A program made the position numbers and the translations under genes. A DNA stretch of 32,694 nt from Planctomycetota bacterium (GTDB lineage: Bacteria; Planctomycetota; UBA1135; GCA-002686595): contig VGZE01000026.1 in assembly GCA_016872755.1 (NCBI GenBank), positions 1-32,694 of the forward strand. The letters are read 5' to 3'. The stretch's first letter is position 1, and each line of letters opens with the position of its first letter. Under the pieces are notes generated by a model. It was given only the letters and a program-made list of their open reading frames with translations. It did not search any database and had not been told where the DNA came from. Below are positions 8,673 through 17,338 of the stretch, piece by piece.

Positions 8673-9023
8673 TTACCTCCCGGATTCGATGCTGGCCTTG
8701 ATGAGTCCGAAGCGCGCCTGCAACAGCGTGTTCCACAATTCCGACTGCAAGCGGTTCATGCGCGCGGAAGCGATCTCGAGCTCGAGATTGACGCCGTTGG
8801 ACGAACCGGGCTCGAGCGCCTCGGTCTCGACCAGAGGTTTCAGCCTGGAGAGATCCGGATGCTTGCGCTCGAGTTCCGCCTGCACCAGATCCTCGAAGCG
8901 CACGATCTGGCGCACGTAGCCGGGCGTCTCGAGGTTCGCGATGTTGCTGCCGATCGACCGCGCGCGCAGCGAGGTCGCGCGCAGCATCCCGAACAGCAGG
9001 TCGCCTCCCGTACCCGATTCCAT
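8673..9023 (-). CDS. flgB: Flagellar basal-body rod protein FlgB
   Basis: FlgB is the most membrane-proximal rod subunit. The 116-residue product has the family motif SLRARSIGSNIANLETPGYV near the N-terminus and a C-terminal helix (NRLQSELWNTLLQ). It is slightly shorter than the usual 125-135 residues. The ATG start is preceded by AGGAG at 8 nt spacing, and this site overlaps the stop codon of the upstream response regulator gene. Structural gene expression is therefore directly coupled to the regulator's message. Confidence 0.95.
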   Translation of the reverse strand: MESGTGGDLLFGMLRATSLRARSIGSNIANLETPGYVRQIVRFEDLVQAELERKHPDLSRLKPLVETEALEPGSSNGVNLELEIASARMNRLQSELWNTLLQARFGLIKASIESGR

Positions 9024-9033
9024 GTTCGTGCTC

Positions 9034-10422
<1,389 letters not shown>

Positions 10423-10425
10423 GGG

Positions 10426-11313
10426 TCAGGAGGCGGGGTGGAACGGAATGCGCAGCCGGATATCGGCGCCACCCCGTGAACTGCGTGAGGGGGAAACCTG
10501 CACTTCTCCTTCGTGCAGGCGAGCGATGGTGTGAACGAGCGCGAGTCCGAGGCCGGTGCCTTCCGCGCGCGTCGTGAAGAACGGCTCGAGGATCTTCTCG
10601 CGCAGCGCGTCGGGCACTCCAGGGCCCGCGTCGGCGACGCCGATCTCGATCATCGAGTCCTGCAGAGTCAGCGCAACGCCGACCCAGCCGCCCTGGGGCT
10701 GGACCTGGATCGCATTGGCGACCAGATTGCGCACGGCTTGCCGCAGCTTGACGCGGTCGCCCGCGAAGCGCGGCGCATCCGCTCTCGTTTCGATCGTCCA
10801 GCGGGCGGGATTCTCGATATCCGCGAGCGCGAGCTCACAGGCCCCGTCGAGCAATTCGCGCGGTTCGATCGCCTCCAACGCCAGCCGATCGGGCGAAGCG
10901 AATACGAGCAGATTGGTGACGATGTCCGCGCAGTCGTTGGCACCGGTGAGGATGCGTTCGATCCACTGGCGCTGCTTGGGCGCGAGGTTTCCTTCGCGCA
11001 GCAACAGCGATGCGTAGCCCTTGACCGCACTGAGCGGATTGCGGATCTCGTGCGCGACGCCCGCCGAAAGCGTCCCGAGCGCGGCCATCTTGTCGCACAC
11101 GCGCAGCCGCTCGTTCTCCTGGATCTTCGCCTCCAGTTCACGGTTCGCGCTGGCGAGTTCGCGCTCGACCCGCTCGGCGCGTCGCTCCAGTTCGGCCTGG
11201 CTGGACAACAAGTGCGTCGTCAGCTCCGAGAGGCGCTGCGCGAGGCGGGCGACTTCGCCCGAGGGCAGAGCCGCCGCGACCTTGCGGGGTGCCTTGAACG
11301 TGGGTGATTTCAC
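10426..11313 (-). CDS. Cytosolic sensor histidine kinase paired with the response regulator
   Basis: Likely cognate kinase (FlgS/FlrB-like) for the response regulator that follows 3 nt later. The 295-residue product has no membrane segment. It opens with a coiled coil (about 20-70), then the phospho-acceptor helix VAHEIRNPLSAVKG with H88 and E89 intact, and a HATPase domain with an N box (RNLVANAIQ), G1 (DAGPGVP) and G2 (GTGLGLAL). The reading frame extends 88 codons upstream through the preceding gene. The GTG at 11313 overlapping that gene's stop by 4 nt (GTGA) is the natural start. There is no PAS or other sensing domain, so the signal is probably an interaction with the flagellar machinery or a neighbouring protein. 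Confidence 0.9.
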   Translation of the reverse strand: MKSPTFKAPRKVAAALPSGEVARLAQRLSELTTHLLSSQAELERRAERVERELASANRELEAKIQENERLRVCDKMAALGTLSAGVAHEIRNPLSAVKGYASLLLREGNLAPKQRQWIERILTGANDCADIVTNLLVFASPDRLALEAIEPRELLDGACELALADIENPARWTIETRADAPRFAGDRVKLRQAVRNLVANAIQVQPQGGWVGVALTLQDSMIEIGVADAGPGVPDALREKILEPFFTTRAEGTGLGLALVHTIARLHEGEVQVSPSRSSRGGADIRLRIPFHPAS

Positions 11314-12017
11314 GGCAGCTGCTCCGTGCTCGATGCCGCCGGGCGGGATTCGGGCGCGAGCTTGGCGCGCCAGCGCAGGTAATCGGCCTCCGACTTCGAG
11401 AGCTTGGCCTCGGGTGCCGAAGCGTCGAGATCGACCGAACGATCGAAACTGACCAAGGCCTCGGGCGTCCGGCCCAAGGCCAGCAAGGCCTTGCCGCGCC
11501 AGTACTCTGAGGCTGCGCCGGCCGGGAGCCTCTCGAGCAGCAGCAGCGCGCGCTGGTGCTGGCCCGCGCGCGCGCACGCCACGGCCTGCCGCAGCGGATC
11601 GGCGCTGTAGGCCGGCGGCGATGCAGCCGCGGTCACATGAACCTGGTTCGCGCCGCCACTGGTCTTGCGCGGCGGCGGGACGGCTGCGGCGGGCGCGCTC
11701 TTGGCTCTCGTCTCCTTCGCGAGGTCGGTGCGTCGCTGCAGCTCTTCGATCTCCGACTGGAGTCGCTCGATGCGCGATTCGCGGCCGCCCGTGTCGAGGA
11801 TCGGAGCCTCCGTCGCCTCGATCAGGCGCAGCGCCGCTTCGCGGCTGCCCTGGCGCAGGTTCGCGGCGATCTCCTCGATCTCCGCGATGTCGAGTTGCTT
11901 GCTCGTCGGGCTCTGCGTGCGCGCGGCCGCGTCGCCGCTGCGCAGCGGCGGCAGGATTCCCGGCGCGAGGAACAGCACCGCGAGTCCGGTCGCAATGCCA
12001 CCCGTGAAACGCATCAT
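11310..12017 (-). CDS. Exported or membrane-anchored TPR-like protein, unknown role
   Basis: I do not recognise a named family. The 235-residue product starts with a hydrophobic segment (about 8-26, signal peptide or anchor). It then has a charged coiled-coil stretch (about 80-115, ESRIERLQSEIEELQRRTD), a Pro/Ala-rich linker, and a C-terminal half with TPR-like helices (DPLRQAVACARAGQHQRALL and GKALLALGRTPEALVSFDRS). The start chosen is the first of two adjacent ATG codons, with GGGAGG 8 nt upstream. It lies 2 nt after the next TPR gene and overlaps the kinase gene by 4 nt, so it belongs to the flagellar operon. A scaffold or periplasmic assembly role is possible but not shown. Confidence 0.75.
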   Translation of the reverse strand: MMRFTGGIATGLAVLFLAPGILPPLRSGDAAARTQSPTSKQLDIAEIEEIAANLRQGSREAALRLIEATEAPILDTGGRESRIERLQSEIEELQRRTDLAKETRAKSAPAAAVPPPRKTSGGANQVHVTAAASPPAYSADPLRQAVACARAGQHQRALLLLERLPAGAASEYWRGKALLALGRTPEALVSFDRSVDLDASAPEAKLSKSEADYLRWRAKLAPESRPAASSTEQLP

Positions 12018-12019
12018 GG

Positions 12020-13468
12020 CTAGTACCTCCCCTCGTAGGCGTCGGCCGCGCGAGCGAACTGCTCGGCTTTCTCGAGCAGCGCGGCGGCGGCGAGATCGCA
12101 CTGCTGCTGTGCGGCCTCGTCCGGCGCCAGCAGGCGCGCCTCGCGCAGCGCCGCCAGTCCCGCTTCGAGACCGTCGCGCAGCGCCAACGCGCGTGCGCGC
12201 GCCAGCCGCGTCGCCAAGAGTGTCGCTGGCGTGAGCCGCTCCTGTTCCGCGAGCAAGTCGCCCAGGCCCGGCAGTGCCTCCTTCGCCCCGCCGGCGTCGA
12301 TGAGCCGCACGAGCTCCGTCAGGCGCTGATCGTCGCTCGACGGCAGTTCCGGACGCAGTTCCAAGGGCAGGTTCAAGCGCGCCCGCGCCATGTTCACGAG
12401 TGCGTGCAGCGAGCTGTTGCGCTCCTCGAGCGGCACCATCGACAGGGACAGCAGCGCCCCGAGTTCGTCACCGTCGTCCAGGGCCAGCCGCGCCGCCTGT
12501 TCGACTGCGTGGAGGCGTTCGGCGCCTTGCGTGCCGCGCGCGACGACCATCCAGCACTTGCCGGCCTCGCCGGGCCGGTCATCCGACTCCAGCGCTCGCG
12601 CCAATGCGCGCGTGCCGTCCAAGCGATAGTCCTCCGGCAGCAGTTCGATGCGCACCGTGGCGAGCTCCGCCAAGGCCTCGGCTCCACGGCCGCTGCCCGA
12701 CAGCGCCATGCCGCGCAGCAACGCGCGCTTCTCGCGCGCCGCGGCACCGCTGGCGGGGTACGAATTGTCGAGAGAGCCGACGACCAGCAACGCGCGCTCG
12801 TAGTCCTCGAGCCGCACCAGGCAGCGCGTGATCTCCTCGCGGACGAGGATCTGCAGCTCGGCGTTGCTCTCATCGAGCGCGGACAGGGCGCGGTAGTGAT
12901 CGCTGGCCTCTTTCCAGCGTCCCAGCTGCTGGCACAGCTGCGCGGCCCGCATGCGACCCTCGGACAGCGCGGCGACCGTCTGGCCGTCCTGCGCGAGCAT
13001 CAGCGCGTACTGCAGCGCGCCGGTCGGGTTGCCGCGTGCGGTTTCCAGCTCGATCAGGGACATGCGTGCCGCGTCGGCCTCCGGAGCACTCGGAAAGCGC
13101 GTCAGCGCGCGCGAGTACGCGGCCATGGCGCGCTGTTCGAGTTCTTCGCGCGCGTCGGAGGGGAGCGACGTCGACAGCACGTCACCGCGCAGCTCGCCGC
13201 GCAGGCCGGCCGATCCATAGACCCACTCCAGCGCCAGTCGAACCGGGCGGCGGCGGATCTCCGCCGTGAGCACGCGTGTCTCCGTGTCGGGCGCCTCGTT
13301 CTGCCAGCGCGCGCCCAGCTCGCGCGAGACCGCAAGCGAGAACTCGCGCACCGTGCACCCTTGTGCGTGGATGGTCACCACCTGCACGCCGTCGATCTCC
13401 TCCGCTCGCACGTCCAGGTTCGGAGCGGGGCTCTGCGCGAGTGCCAAGAGCAGCAATGCGGGATGCAT
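12020..13468 (-). CDS. Large exported TPR-repeat protein, unknown role
   Basis: The 482-residue product has a short signal-like N-terminus (MHPALLLLALAQSPAP). A small alpha/beta region follows (about 20-100; VQVVTIHAQGCTVREFSLAV), loosely like the STN module of secretin-type proteins. A long all-helical region (about 108-482) has degenerate TPR repeats and many Leu/Ala/Arg/Glu residues (for example YSRALTRFPSAPEADAARMS and ALLEKAEQFARAADAYEGRY). It overlaps the upstream gene's stop by 1 nt (TGATG) and ends 2 nt before the smaller TPR protein. The pairing suggests the two work together, perhaps in the periplasm at the basal body. The STN resemblance is by eye and uncertain. Confidence 0.72.
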   Translation of the reverse strand: MHPALLLLALAQSPAPNLDVRAEEIDGVQVVTIHAQGCTVREFSLAVSRELGARWQNEAPDTETRVLTAEIRRRPVRLALEWVYGSAGLRGELRGDVLSTSLPSDAREELEQRAMAAYSRALTRFPSAPEADAARMSLIELETARGNPTGALQYALMLAQDGQTVAALSEGRMRAAQLCQQLGRWKEASDHYRALSALDESNAELQILVREEITRCLVRLEDYERALLVVGSLDNSYPASGAAAREKRALLRGMALSGSGRGAEALAELATVRIELLPEDYRLDGTRALARALESDDRPGEAGKCWMVVARGTQGAERLHAVEQAARLALDDGDELGALLSLSMVPLEERNSSLHALVNMARARLNLPLELRPELPSSDDQRLTELVRLIDAGGAKEALPGLGDLLAEQERLTPATLLATRLARARALALRDGLEAGLAALREARLLAPDEAAQQQCDLAAAALLEKAEQFARAADAYEGRY

Positions 13469-14322
13469 CAGTTGCCTTCCTCCGCGAGTCCGATCGCCTG
13501 CGCCTCGTCTCTCAGGGTCTGCGCGAGCAGGTAGGTCGCGCGCAGTTCGACCGCTTCGCGAGCATTGCCCACCAGGCTGTCGCAGCGCGCGAGCAGTTGA
13601 TACAGCTCTCGTCGCGCCTCACCGTGTTGTCCTTGCCGCCCCAGGGCTTCGATGCGCTCGAAGTCGCGCTCGCGCCGCGGATCGGGGTCGTAGTCGGGCA
13701 GCGACGAGCGCTGAACGGGCTGCTCGACCACCGCCTCCGGTTGCGGAGGGGGAGCGGGGATCGCGGTCGGTGCGCTGGGTTGGGGGCGCTGGGCGAGCTC
13801 GAGCACGCTCTGCGACAGCTCGGCGATCCGTTCCTGGGCGCTGGAGGCATCGCGCAGCGAGCTCCAGAACAGTCCCGCATTGAGCAGCACGATGGCGGCC
13901 AGGGCGCTGAGTGCGATCCAGAATGCCCGCTGGGGCGGCGCGAAGCCCGCCGCCGGTTCCAGCAGTTGCTCCGCCGGAGGCTGAGGCTCCTGCACGGACG
14001 GCAGCGCGGCAGCGCTCACCGGCGGCAGCTCGATCTCCGACAACAGCTCCGCCTCGGAGGAGTGCTCGGTCTCCGAAAGCAGCCGGGTCTTCGACGGCAC
14101 CGCGGGCGACGGAGTCCGATCAGGATCGGCGCGCCGATCAGGCAGCGGAGCGCGCTGATGACTGCGATCGTGGTCATCGAAGCTCTGCAGCAGAGAGTCG
14201 ACATCGGGCGCGGTCGTGCCGCCGGCGGCAGCCGCGGCCTGCTCGACTTCAGCGAAGTCGAACAGATCGTCGCTGTCGGCCATTCCCTCGATGCCTGCGG
14301 TTCGCGAATCGACTTGGCTCAC
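13468..14322 (-). CDS. Single-pass membrane protein of unknown function
   Basis: The 284-residue product has no recognised domain. It has an acidic N-terminus (DSDDLFDFAEVEQ), a long disordered Pro/Ser/Glu-rich stretch (about 50-130), and one membrane segment (about 132-153, FWIALSALAAIVLLNAGLFW). A short coiled coil (QERIAELSQSVLELAQR), a second Pro-rich linker, and a C-terminal helical pair (about 220-280) that could be a single TPR-like unit follow. The start is either the GTG at 14322 (3 nt after the previous stop) or the ATG at 14283, which gives MADSDDLFDF; neither has a clearly better ribosome-binding site. Its C-terminus probably faces the periplasm with the two TPR proteins encoded next. 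Confidence 0.7.
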   Translation of the reverse strand: MSQVDSRTAGIEGMADSDDLFDFAEVEQAAAAAGGTTAPDVDSLLQSFDDHDRSHQRAPLPDRRADPDRTPSPAVPSKTRLLSETEHSSEAELLSEIELPPVSAAALPSVQEPQPPAEQLLEPAAGFAPPQRAFWIALSALAAIVLLNAGLFWSSLRDASSAQERIAELSQSVLELAQRPQPSAPTAIPAPPPQPEAVVEQPVQRSSLPDYDPDPRRERDFERIEALGRQGQHGEARRELYQLLARCDSLVGNAREAVELRATYLLAQTLRDEAQAIGLAEEGN

Positions 14323-14325
14323 GTG

Positions 14326-15312
14326 CTATGCGCTCCACAGCGCCGCCTGGCGCAGTCTTTCGGTTGTGCCGCCCGCCAGCAGGCGCCCGACGGCGACCGC
14401 CAGCGCGGGAGACAAGTGCAACGCATCGCCCGCGGCCCCGGTGCGCGCTTTGCGCAGTGCCAACCGAGCCGCATCGGGCGTGAGCCAGTCGCGCTCGCTC
14501 AACGACGCGAAGGCGTCTTCGGCGAAGCTGATCTCGGCGAGTTCGAAGCGCAGCTCGAAAAGCGTGCCGGCGCGCGTGCTGCGGCAGCACATGTCGTCAC
14601 ACAGCGCCGCGCAGCGGCTCAGGCCGCCGGATCGCGAGCGCGAAGGAAGCGCCCCCTCCGCGGCGAACAGGGCGGCCGCTTCGAAGCCTCGCCCGTGGTC
14701 GAGCACCGACAGTTCCAAGGCATGGCTCTCGATGCGCGCGCGCAGCAGGATCGCGCCCGCGGCGCCTGCGTAGCCGTGGCGCATCGCATTGTCGAGCAGT
14801 TCGTGCGCCGCGCCTCCGACGCGAGCGCGCGCGGCCGTGTCCACCCCCTCCACCAGCGCCCAAGCAATGAGCTCGCGCACGCCTCGTTCGATGGCATCGG
14901 CCTGCGCGGCCATGCTGAGCGAGAAGTGACGGCGGCTGAACGAGATCCCGGGCGCGGCGGAGCGCTCCAGCGCATTGCACAGTTCAGCCGAGCTGCAGGG
15001 CCGTTGCACCAGGTCGCGGACGCCCGCGCGCATCGCGCGCACGCACAGTTCGGTGTCGACGCTCGAGGTGCTCATCACGACGGGCAGCCGGCGCGCCAGC
15101 TCCGCGGCGACTTCGATGCCGGCGCCGCCGCACAGCTCCAGCGGCACCAATGCAACATCGGCGTACTTGGCGGCGCCGGTCCAGTTGGCCTGCGTCGCGC
15201 GCAACGCGCGGTGGCCGCGCGTCGACAGCGCCGCCGAGGCGGTCAGCGCGGCGCGCGCGTCGGGTTCGACCACCAGCACCTGCAATGAACGCGGGGAGCG
15301 CGGACCGCTCAT
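14326..15312 (-). CDS. Pseudo-receiver fused to RsbW/GHKL-type ATPase domain
   Basis: The 328-residue product begins with a receiver-like fold (about 8-125). The position of the phospho-acceptor Asp is occupied by Pro (DVALVPLEL) and the conserved Lys by Arg (LVQRPCSSAEL), so phosphorylation is unlikely. A GHKL ATPase domain of the short RsbW/SpoIIAB type follows, with N box AHELLDNAMRHGYAG and G1 box LDHGRGFE. The C-terminal part (about 245-328) is helical and unassigned. The ATG at 15312 overlaps the preceding gene's stop by 4 nt; upstream extension of the frame is shadow coding. RsbW-type domains act as serine kinases or anti-sigma factors in partner switching. Such a role in controlling flagellar transcription here is inference from context. 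Confidence 0.78.
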   Translation of the reverse strand: MSGPRSPRSLQVLVVEPDARAALTASAALSTRGHRALRATQANWTGAAKYADVALVPLELCGGAGIEVAAELARRLPVVMSTSSVDTELCVRAMRAGVRDLVQRPCSSAELCNALERSAAPGISFSRRHFSLSMAAQADAIERGVRELIAWALVEGVDTAARARVGGAAHELLDNAMRHGYAGAAGAILLRARIESHALELSVLDHGRGFEAAALFAAEGALPSRSRSGGLSRCAALCDDMCCRSTRAGTLFELRFELAEISFAEDAFASLSERDWLTPDAARLALRKARTGAAGDALHLSPALAVAVGRLLAGGTTERLRQAALWSA

Positions 15313-16040
15313 CGGCGCCTCGCTTTCGCTTGCAGCTTCAACTCGAGCTCGGCGCGTGTGCCGCCGCCCTGCAGGCGCGACAGCCGCAGGCCACCCTCGA
15401 GAAGCTCCGCCTCGCGCCAGGCCAGCGACAGCCCGATGCCGACATGTCCGACTCGCGCGACGGCGAAGGGCTCGGGCGGGCACTCGAGCTCGCAGCCGTG
15501 GCCGGGCGCGCGATCGAGCACGCAGAAACAGAGCCGAGTGCCGCGGCGCTCGGTGAGCAGCAGCACGAGTTCCGAACCGGCCTCGAATGCATTGCGCAGC
15601 AGGCGCGCCAGCGCGCGGGCGGCTGTCCGCCCGTCCGTGTACAGCACTTCATCGAGCCCGTCCTCCACGAGCAGCAGGCGCGCGCGCCACTGTTTCGGCA
15701 GAGCGAGCCGCGCGCTCAGCGCGATCTCGCGAGCCGTGCAACGCACGCGGCGGGATTCCCGCGCCCGCTCCAGGGCGATCAGGTCCTCGACCTCGTCGGT
15801 CAGCTTGCGCGCCTCGCACAACGCGGCCGGGGCGTGGCGTGCATTCCCGACTTGCTGCCCGGCCTGCTCGCTGCCGCGTGCAAAGGCCCGCAGGGCCAGG
15901 CGCAGCTCGCGCAGCGCGCCGGCGTCGGACTTGCCCCGCTCAGCGTAGCTGTGATTCGTGGCAGGCATGGGTAGGGAGGGAGTTCCGGGTCGCGTGCTCG
16001 GCGATCGAGCAAGGTCGCGGCCAAGCACGCCTTTCGACAC
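15309..16040 (-). CDS. Histidine-kinase-like ATPase without an evident phospho-histidine
   Basis: The 243-residue product (as drawn) has a helical region resembling a dimerisation domain (about 40-100) in which the usual H-E-x-R/K-N/T-P motif cannot be found. A HATPase-like domain follows, with N box (LARLLRNAFEAG), a G1-like DRAPGHG and G2 VGIGLSLA. It may bind ATP without autophosphorylating, or serve as a dimerisation partner for the other kinase or for the pseudo-receiver protein encoded directly after it (4-nt overlap). The start is unsure: GTG at 16040 (AAGGA 11 nt upstream) or ATG at 15968, giving 219 residues. It has no membrane segment. Confidence 0.72.
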   Translation of the reverse strand: MSKGVLGRDLARSPSTRPGTPSLPMPATNHSYAERGKSDAGALRELRLALRAFARGSEQAGQQVGNARHAPAALCEARKLTDEVEDLIALERARESRRVRCTAREIALSARLALPKQWRARLLLVEDGLDEVLYTDGRTAARALARLLRNAFEAGSELVLLLTERRGTRLCFCVLDRAPGHGCELECPPEPFAVARVGHVGIGLSLAWREAELLEGGLRLSRLQGGGTRAELELKLQAKARRR

Positions 16041-16089
16041 GATTCGGGAAATCCTTTACGGGTCGATCGCGCCGCCCCTGCGTTCGTTT

Positions 16090-16112
16090 CCGGGCGCGGA
16101 CGAACCGCCCGG
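16090..16112 (-). other. Imperfect GC hairpin just after the receiver-less activator gene
   Basis: On the minus strand an imperfect repeat (CCGGGCGG, five-base loop, CCGCGCCCGG with one bulged base) begins 1 nt after the stop codon of the sigma-54 activator. No T-run follows. It could attenuate or stabilise the operon transcript, but GC-rich DNA makes such repeats common. Confidence 0.25.
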
Positions 16113-16113
16113 A

Positions 16114-17172
16114 TCAGGCGATCTGGTAGCGGCGCAGCTTCGAGTACAGCGTCGTGCGATCGACGCCCAGCACGCGCGCCGCGCGAGCCCGATTGCCCGC
16201 GGTGCGCCCCAATACGTGCCGGATCAAGGTGCGCTCCATCGCTTCGATCGAGAGCGCTTCCTCGCCCAGCGTCGAGAGCGTGTCCGCGGTGGTGGGGGCG
16301 CCGGCGGTCGGCGGGCCCGCGGAGGCCGGCAATGCGGCCTGCGGCCCCATCAGCACGGCCCGCTCGATCGCGTTGGACAGTTCGCGTACGTTGCCGCGCC
16401 AAGGCGCTTCGCGCAGTCGCTGCAGGTCCTGCTCGCCGAAGGCCGGCGCTGGAAGGCCCGTTTCCGAGCAAATGCGCAGGCAGAAATGCTCGATCAGCGG
16501 CTCGATGTCCTCGCGCCGCTCGCGCAGCGCAGGCACACGAATCCGCATCACATTCAGCCGATAGTAGAGGTCTTCGCGAAACGCGCCGCGGCCGACCTCG
16601 GCCTCCAGATCGCGGTTCGTGCACGCGACCACACGCGCCTGTAGCGCCTGGTCGACGTGGGAGCCGAGGCGGCGGAACGAGCGCTCCTGCAGCACGCGCA
16701 GCAGTCGCGCTTGCAGGGCGAGCGGGAGTTCGCCGATCTCGTCGAGCAGCAGCGTGCCCGCGCCGGCGGCCTCGAGAAGCCCGGGCCGACCCTTCGGGCA
16801 GGCGCCGGTGAAGGCCCCGGGTTCGTGCCCGAACAACTCGGCTTCGAGCAGTCCCTCCGGCAAGGCGGCGCAATTGAGGGCGACGAACGGTTGGCGTGGA
16901 GCGGAGCGTTGGTGGATCGCGCGTGCGACCACCTCCTTGCCGACCCCCGACTCGCCGTCCACGAGAACCGTGATGCGCGGCGCGGCGCTGACCCGCTCGA
17001 CCAGTCGCATCACGACCGCCATCGCGCGCGAGCGGAAGACCGGCTCGGCGCTGGCGGAGGGGGAGGGATCTCGCGACGTGCCGTCTCGCACGGCGATCCC
17101 TATCGGCAGGATCGCGAAGAACCTTCCGGGGTCGGAAGGCAATTCCGCCGCGGCCGCGGCCGCGGCAGGCAT
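16114..17172 (-). CDS. Receiver-less sigma-54 activator (AAA+ plus Fis-type HTH)
   Basis: This is the first gene of the operon and a second sigma-54 enhancer-binding protein. The 352-residue product has about 45 unassigned N-terminal residues that start with an alanine run and contain no receiver, GAF or PAS domain. The AAA+ domain follows with Walker A GESGVGKE (73-80), GAFTGA (119-124) and Walker B LLLDEIGE (141-148). The C-terminal helix-turn-helix is NRARAARVLGVDRTTLYSKL. The ATG at 17172 is preferred because AGGGA lies 9 nt upstream; a GTG at 17241 would add 23 residues. Without a receiver it may be constitutively active or controlled by a partner protein. It resembles FleQ/FlrA-type master regulators only in general layout. 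Confidence 0.88.
   Translation of the reverse strand: MPAAAAAAAELPSDPGRFFAILPIGIAVRDGTSRDPSPSASAEPVFRSRAMAVVMRLVERVSAAPRITVLVDGESGVGKEVVARAIHQRSAPRQPFVALNCAALPEGLLEAELFGHEPGAFTGACPKGRPGLLEAAGAGTLLLDEIGELPLALQARLLRVLQERSFRRLGSHVDQALQARVVACTNRDLEAEVGRGAFREDLYYRLNVMRIRVPALRERREDIEPLIEHFCLRICSETGLPAPAFGEQDLQRLREAPWRGNVRELSNAIERAVLMGPQAALPASAGPPTAGAPTTADTLSTLGEEALSIEAMERTLIRHVLGRTAGNRARAARVLGVDRTTLYSKLRRYQIA
17148..17165. repeat. Three tandem CCGCGG hexamers in the activator's alanine run
   Basis: Three perfect copies of CCGCGG lie within the codons of the polyalanine stretch at residues 3-9 of the receiver-less activator. The 6-bp unit keeps frame, so slippage would change alanine number, not truncate the protein. 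Confidence 0.6.
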
Positions 17173-17182
17173 TCGCTTCGAT

Positions 17183-17200
17183 CCCTGGGCGGACCCAGGG
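17183..17200 (-). promoter_or_regulatory. Hairpin covering the ribosome-binding site of the receiver-less activator
   Basis: A perfect inverted repeat CCCTGGG-N4-CCCAGGG lies 10 nt upstream of the preferred ATG at 17172. The proposed Shine-Dalgarno AGGGA is part of the downstream arm, so folding of the mRNA would hide it. Alternatively the palindrome could be a protein-binding operator in the divergent activator-flagellin intergenic region. If translation begins at 17241 instead, the repeat is inside the coding sequence and this reading fails. Confidence 0.4.
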
Positions 17201-17224
17201 CCGGGAACTCGCGCGAAACACGCG

Positions 17225-17240
17225 AGGCGCCGCTCATGCA
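17225..17240 (+). promoter_or_regulatory. Weak sigma-54 promoter candidate upstream of flagellin 1
   Basis: The sequence AGGCGCCGCTCATGCA keeps the required GG-N10-GC spacing and matches the TGGCACGN4TTGCA consensus at about 8 of 12 positions. It would place the transcript start near 17252, giving a leader of about 87 nt before the flagellin ATG. GG-N10-GC pairs are frequent in GC-rich DNA, so this is only a candidate. It fits the presence of two sigma-54 activators next door. Confidence 0.25.
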
Positions 17241-17300
17241 CCGCAGGCTCCCACCGAGAACCCTGGCGTGACCGCGCGGGCTCGCCCCTGCGGAAACCAG

Positions 17301-17310
17301 CGATTCACCC
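17301..17310 (+). promoter_or_regulatory. 10-bp motif CGATTCACCC shared by both flagellin upstream regions (copy 1)
   Basis: CGATTCACCC occurs 28 nt before the flagellin 1 ATG and again at 18747-18756, 19 nt before the flagellin 2 ATG, while flanking bases differ. It may be a shared regulator or RNA element, or a remnant of the gene duplication. It does not match the sigma-28 or sigma-54 consensus convincingly. Confidence 0.35.
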
Positions 17311-17338
17311 CTAGTCACCGTTTCCCAGAAGCCAAATT

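Noticed and set aside
17264..17279. TGGCGTG-like sigma-54 promoter upstream of flagellin 1
   Set aside because: The GG and GC are 9 bp apart, not 10, and the -12 box is CGC, so it fails the spacing that sigma-54 requires.
17100..17318. Alternative minus-strand frame starting ATG at 17237 upstream of the activator
   Set aside because: It is in a different frame from the AAA+ domain and has no motifs; a frameshift is not needed because the activator has its own start at 17172.
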